Assembly (NCBI RefSeq): GCF_032918005.1
Contig: NZ_CP136628.1
Location: 1,163,501 to 1,227,500, forward strand
Reading direction: 5' to 3'
Length of the DNA stretch: 64,000 nt
DNA from: Bradyrhizobium sp. NDS-1
GTDB taxonomy: Bacteria > Pseudomonadota > Alphaproteobacteria > Rhizobiales > Xanthobacteraceae
Numbering within the stretch: the stretch's first letter is position 1; each line of letters opens with the position of its first letter. Positions 60,631 to 64,000 of the stretch are shown one piece after another. A program made the position numbers and the translations under genes. The notes beneath the pieces are model-generated. The model was not told the origin of the DNA. It saw only the letters and a program-made list of their open reading frames with translations, and ran no database searches.

Positions 60631-62673
60631 TCATCCCGGCTGGGGATGGAAATACTCGAAAATCCTGCGGGCGCTCTCGGCGCTCACCCCCGGAACCTTG
60701 CCGAGATCGGCAATCGAGGCGCGTTCGATCTCCTTCAGGGTCCCGAAATGATGCAGCAAGGCACGTTTGCGTGACGGGCCGATGCCCGGAATCTCCTGCA
60801 AGCCGGCCTCGCGGATGTCCTTCTTGCGCAGCTTGCGGTGCGAGCCGATGACGAAGCGGTGGGCCTCGTCGCGCAAGCGCTGGATGAAATAGAGCACGGG
60901 GTCGCGCGGCTCCAGCTTGATGGCCTCGCGTTCCGGCATGAACAGGGTCTCGCGGCCGGCATCCCGGTCCGGCCCCTTGGCGACCGACATCAGCGACACC
61001 TGGGTCAGGCCGAGATTTGCGAAGATCTCGCGGACGGCGTTGAGCTGGCCGCGGCCGCCGTCGATGATGACGAGATCGGGCCATTGCGGGAAGTCGTCGT
61101 CCTTCGCCTTGACCGTGCCTTCCTCGGGGGGATTGATCAGGCGCTTGAAGCGCCGCTCGAGGACCTCGCGCATCATCGCGAAGTCGTCGCCGGGCGTGAT
61201 ACCTTCCGACTTGATGTTGAACTTGCGGTACTGGTTCTTCACGAAACCATCCGGGCCGGCGACGATCATGGCGCCGACCGCGTTCGTGCCCTGGATGTGG
61301 CTGTTGTCGTAGACTTCGATTCGCTTGGGCGAATGCGGCAGGCTCAGGGTTGCCGCTATGGCGTCGAGCAGGCGGCTTTGCGTGGCGGTATCGGCGAGCT
61401 TGCGGCCGAGCGCCTCGCGCGCATTGGTCAGCGCGTGAGCGACCAGCTCCTTCTTCTCGCCACGCTTGGGCGCGGCAACCTCGACCTTGTGGCCGGCCTT
61501 GATTGCCAGCGCATCGGCGAGCAGATCGCTCTCCTCGATCTCGTGCGAGAGCAGGATGTTCCTCGGCGGCGGCTTGTCGTCGTAGAACTGGGCGAGGAAG
61601 GAACCGAGCACCTCTTCCGGGGTGAAGGTCTTTTCCGCGCGCGGAAAATAGGCGCGGTTGCCCCAGTTCTGGCCGGTGCGGAAGAAGAACACCTCGACGC
61701 AGGAGAAGCCGCCTTCCTGGTGGATGGCGAACACGTCGGCTTCCTCGACCGTGCGCGGATTGATACCCTGCTGCGACTGGATCGCCGACAGCGCGGCGAG
61801 GCGGTCGCGGTAGAGCGCGGCGCGCTCGAACTCGAGCTCACCCGCCGCCTTTTCCATCTCGCCGGCAAGCTCCTGCTTCACCGCATGGCTTTTGCCCGAC
61901 AGGAAGTCGCTCGCCTCGCGCACCAGCGTCGTATAGCCTCCGAAGTCGATCTCGCGGGTGCAGGGGCCGGCGCAGCGGCGGATCTGGTAGAGCAGGCAAG
62001 GCCGGGTGCGGCTCTCGAAGAAGGAATCGGTGCAGGAGCGGATCAGGAACGCGCGCTGCAAGGCCGTGATGGTGCGGTTGACCGCGCCGGCGGAGGCGAA
62101 CGGACCGAAATAGCGTCCGGGCCGGCTCTGCGCGCCGCGATGTTTCAGGATCTGCGGCGCCCAATGGTCCCCGGTGATCAGGATATAGGGAAACGACTTG
62201 TCGTCGCGCAGCTGCACGTTGAAGCGCGGCCGAAGCTGCTTGATGAGGTTGGCTTCCAGCAGCAGCGCTTCGGTCTCGGTATTGGTCGAGACGATCTCCA
62301 CGGTCACCGTGGCGGCGATCATGCGCAGGATGCGGGCCGGCTGCGGCGCGTTTTGCCGCGCGTAGCTGGACAGGCGCTTTTTGACGTTCTTGGCTTTGCC
62401 GACATAGAGCACGTCGGCATTCGCATTGAGCATGCGATAGACGCCGGGCGAGGTGGGGGCGAGGCGGACGGCGCGCTCGATCGCCTCGTGGCCGCTCGCC
62501 AGCGGGCCTTCGCCGACTGCGCCGCTCTCTTCCAGGATATCAGGCAGCCGCGCCTCGTCCTCATCGTCGCCGCCCGTGGTGGCAGGATCGAGGTCGGGCG
62601 GCGTGTCGCTCGCGGCAGCCCGCGGCAATTTGTGCGCGCGGTCGTCCGGATTGTCGGTGGAATCGTGAGCCAT
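60631..62673 (-). CDS. uvrC: UvrABC system protein C
   Basis: UvrC makes both incisions in nucleotide excision repair. The 680-residue protein has the GIY-YIG domain ([10 protein letters not shown] and [17 protein letters not shown], about residues 72-105), a UvrB-binding UVR region, the RNase H-like endonuclease with [17 protein letters not shown], and two HhH motifs at the end ([16 protein letters not shown]). The first 70 residues are acidic and disordered. Start ATG 62673. Confidence 0.96.
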   Translation of the reverse strand: MAHDSTDNPDDRAHKLPRAAASDTPPDLDPATTGGDDEDEARLPDILEESGAVGEGPLASGHEAIERAVRLAPTSPGVYRMLNANADVLYVGKAKNVKKRLSSYARQNAPQPARILRMIAATVTVEIVSTNTETEALLLEANLIKQLRPRFNVQLRDDKSFPYILITGDHWAPQILKHRGAQSRPGRYFGPFASAGAVNRTITALQRAFLIRSCTDSFFESRTRPCLLYQIRRCAGPCTREIDFGGYTTLVREASDFLSGKSHAVKQELAGEMEKAAGELEFERAALYRDRLAALSAIQSQQGINPRTVEEADVFAIHQEGGFSCVEVFFFRTGQNWGNRAYFPRAEKTFTPEEVLGSFLAQFYDDKPPPRNILLSHEIEESDLLADALAIKAGHKVEVAAPKRGEKKELVAHALTNAREALGRKLADTATQSRLLDAIAATLSLPHSPKRIEVYDNSHIQGTNAVGAMIVAGPDGFVKNQYRKFNIKSEGITPGDDFAMMREVLERRFKRLINPPEEGTVKAKDDDFPQWPDLVIIDGGRGQLNAVREIFANLGLTQVSLMSVAKGPDRDAGRETLFMPEREAIKLEPRDPVLYFIQRLRDEAHRFVIGSHRKLRKKDIREAGLQEIPGIGPSRKRALLHHFGTLKEIERASIADLGKVPGVSAESARRIFEYFHPQPG

Positions 62674-62695
62674 GGAGCGAATTTAGGCGCTGGGG

Positions 62696-62713
62696 GTGCC
62701 GATTTGAAGTTCC
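62696..62713. repeat. Half-copy of the 8737 palindromic element
   Basis: GTGCCGATTTGAAGTTCC repeats one arm of the element at 8737-8815 with a 3-nt deletion, 23 nt upstream of the uvrC start. The matching inverted arm is not present within 100 nt. Confidence 0.55.
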
Positions 62714-62765
62714 GGCCATGCGGCGCGCACAGGCCGCGACGCAGTTCCCGGTAACACTTGCTTAA

Positions 62766-62810
62766 GCCTGTTAACAGCGCGGTAACCCAGCTTAACAGGC
62801 CTTTAACTTA
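62766..62810. promoter_or_regulatory. Inverted repeat GCCTGTTAA in the uvrC-porin gap
   Basis: GCCTGTTAA (62766-62774) and TTAACAGGC (62792-62800) form a 9-bp inverted repeat with 17 nt between. Further GTAAC/TTAAC boxes lie around it (62751, 62782, 62803). The AT-rich DNA after it probably holds the porin promoter. This looks like a multi-site binding region. Confidence 0.45.
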
Positions 62811-62922
62811 AAACTCTCGATAAATCTTACGCGAAAAGGTGGTGGTTCCGTAACCATGCGGTTTGCCGCGCGCGGCGGCGCGGGCATCGCACCGGTGGCG
62901 GCAGTTGCGTTGGAGTTAAGTG

Positions 62923-63546
62923 ATGAAGAGGCTCGTTGTGGGCGCAGCCGCGTTGGTTGCAGCCGGCTGGACAGCTTCGGCAGAGGCCGCCGATCTCAGT
63001 TACGGGCAGCGTGCGCCCTATACCGTCAACCAGCCGCTCAATGCGTATAGCTGGGCTGGCCCCTATCTCGGCGGCAACATCGGCTATGAATGGGGCTCGG
63101 TCGACAACAATCCTTCAAAGCCGTCCGGCTTCGTCGGCGGCGTGCAGGCCGGCTACAACTTCCAGAACGGCCCGTTCGTGTTCGGCGTCGAAGGCGACAT
63201 CCAGGCCGCCGGCGCCGACGATACCTTCGCGCCGTGGAAGTTCTCCAATCCGTGGTTCGGCACCCTGCGCGGCCGCGCCGGTTATGCCTTCAACAACGTG
63301 CTGTTCTACGGCACCGCCGGCCTCGCCTTCGGCGAGCTGCGCGCGCAGACCTTCGGCTGGTCTGAATCGCACACGACCGCCGGCTGGACCATCGGTGCTG
63401 GTGCGGAAGTCGGCCTGGCTCCGAACTGGAGCGCCAAGCTCGAATATCTCTACATCGATCTGTCGACCAGTCAGTTCGCAATTACGGGCGTGTCAAACGG
63501 CTATAGCGCCAACGTCGTGCGCGCTGGCGTGAACTATCGCTTCTGA
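62923..63546 (+). CDS. Outer-membrane beta-barrel protein (Omp25/RopB-like porin family)
   Basis: The 207-residue protein has a signal peptide (MKRLVVGAAALVAAGWTASA, cleavage near AEA-AD). Alternating hydrophobic strands follow (WAGPYLGGNIGYEWG, FVGGVQAGYNFQNGPFVFGV, WFGTLRGRAGYAFNN) and it ends in GVNYRF, the terminal Phe typical for barrel insertion. This fits the eight-stranded OmpA/Omp25-like barrels of rhizobia. ATG 62923 has GGAG 7 nt upstream. A strong terminator follows. Confidence 0.92.
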   Translation: MKRLVVGAAALVAAGWTASAEAADLSYGQRAPYTVNQPLNAYSWAGPYLGGNIGYEWGSVDNNPSKPSGFVGGVQAGYNFQNGPFVFGVEGDIQAAGADDTFAPWKFSNPWFGTLRGRAGYAFNNVLFYGTAGLAFGELRAQTFGWSESHTTAGWTIGAGAEVGLAPNWSAKLEYLYIDLSTSQFAITGVSNGYSANVVRAGVNYRF

Positions 63547-63577
63547 TAGCTGAAGAAGAAAATACCGGACAACAACT

Positions 63578-63605
63578 CCCGGCCGCTCGCGGCCGGGATT
63601 TTTTT
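63578..63605 (+). terminator. Intrinsic terminator of the porin gene
   Basis: CCCGGCCGC pairs with GCGGCCGGG and is followed by ATTTTTTT (63598-63605). It lies 31 nt after the porin stop, before the convergent cold-shock gene. Confidence 0.9.
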
Positions 63606-63643
63606 GCGCGAAATGTTGCGCCGAATGTTGCTCGTCAGGCCCG

Positions 63644-63859
63644 CTAGGAGAGGATGACAAGGTTGACCGCCTTCGGTCCCTTCCCCTTCTTGTCCGGTTC
63701 GACTTCGAAAGTAATACGCTGCCCTTCCGCAAGGTCCTTCAGTCCGGCCCGCTCCACAGCAGTAATATGCACGAAGACGTCGCGGCCGCCGTCGTCAGGC
63801 TTGATGAAACCGTAGCCGCGTTCGCCGTTGAAAAACTTGACCGTTCCCGTCATGGCCAT
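63644..63859 (-). CDS. cspA: Cold-shock domain protein
   Basis: The 71-residue single-domain protein binds single-stranded RNA and DNA as an RNA chaperone. FFNGERGYGFIKP (RNP1) and DVFVHITAVE (RNP2) are intact. ATG 63859 has GGGGGAG about 7 nt upstream; the ATG at 63853 is the alternative. The loop between RNP2 and the last strands is a little longer (DKKGKGPKAV), as in alphaproteobacterial forms. A long leader with its promoter probably lies to the right, partly outside the window. Confidence 0.94.
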   Translation of the reverse strand: MAMTGTVKFFNGERGYGFIKPDDGGRDVFVHITAVERAGLKDLAEGQRITFEVEPDKKGKGPKAVNLVILS

Positions 63860-64000
63860 CGGGAAACTCCCCCTCATTGCTCCTCCGCCGCGACGCAGAC
63901 TCACGTCACGACATGACCGGGCGTTACGAAGCCCGGGAGAGCTGGCCATCCTTGGGCGGACCGCTGGCGGTCCGGCCGGATCTTTCTTAGGCCTTCACTC

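Noticed and set aside
60838..62754. A 638-residue plus-strand frame across uvrC
   Set aside because: Antisense shadow of uvrC with no recognisable motif and no ribosome site.

Overview
The window is a chromosomal segment of a high-GC alphaproteobacterium, most probably Bradyrhizobium. I base this on the gene families (HisG with HisZ, a DUF6101 protein, a DUF2076 protein, an Omp25/RopB-type porin, a CheZ phosphatase, a short cold-shock protein), the frequent GTG/TTG starts, and several intergenic palindromes of the REP type common in that genus. I see no rRNA, tRNA, prophage, CRISPR array, or symbiosis or nitrogen-fixation genes. Most of it is housekeeping, interrupted by one repeat-rich patch at about 25.6-29.5 kb.

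Left part (1-16.3 kb): a CheZ fragment; an L,D-transpeptidase; a DUF2076 protein; a glycosyltransferase/deacetylase pair; hisZ-hisG; rsmE; a secreted protein; ubiA, whose start codon lies in the loop of a long palindromic element; a DUF6101 protein; then a long co-directional run (pmbA/tldE, an inositol-monophosphatase-like gene, DUF4170, a DUF374 acyltransferase, waaA, lpxK) that ends in Kdo/lipid A synthesis.

Accessory part (16.3-29.6 kb): small and poorly characterised genes; an alpha/beta hydrolase lacking its nucleophile; xseA; a compact three-gene operon (acetoacetate decarboxylase-like, Tat-exported type I binding protein, SDR dehydrogenase) behind a promoter with two TCATATATGA palindromes; an IclR regulator; and a cluster of three REP-flanked elements. 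One element carries an intact REP-associated tyrosine transposase (RAYT), one an internally deleted RAYT, and one only a short non-coding core. A tiny HTH gene, a possible short transcript, a lipoprotein gene that ends inside a REP, and a possibly frameshifted gene lie among them.

Middle part (29.6-46.3 kb): purD; a haloacetate-dehalogenase-type hydrolase; tadA; an RluB-type pseudouridine synthase with a long arginine/aspartate-rich disordered N-terminus; rsmD; mutL; a ribbon-helix-helix protein; a cytochrome c/VOC/gluconate-dehydrogenase-like operon; arfB; and an active/inactive pair of M16 peptidases next to an exported protein of unknown function and lspA.

Right part (46.3-64 kb): ileS; ribF; cheY; a HAD hydrolase; a TipF-like degenerate EAL protein; a winged-helix/TPR regulator; a methyltransferase; holin-like and BrkB-family membrane proteins; prmB-moaE-moaD-pgsA-uvrC on the minus strand; an outer-membrane beta-barrel protein; and a cold-shock protein.

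The strongest unexplained signals are (1) a head-to-head pair of 79-nt bulged palindromes at 8737-8909, the second enclosing the ubiA start codon, with a half-copy beside uvrC, and (2) the graded series of REP/RAYT elements at 26856-28913.
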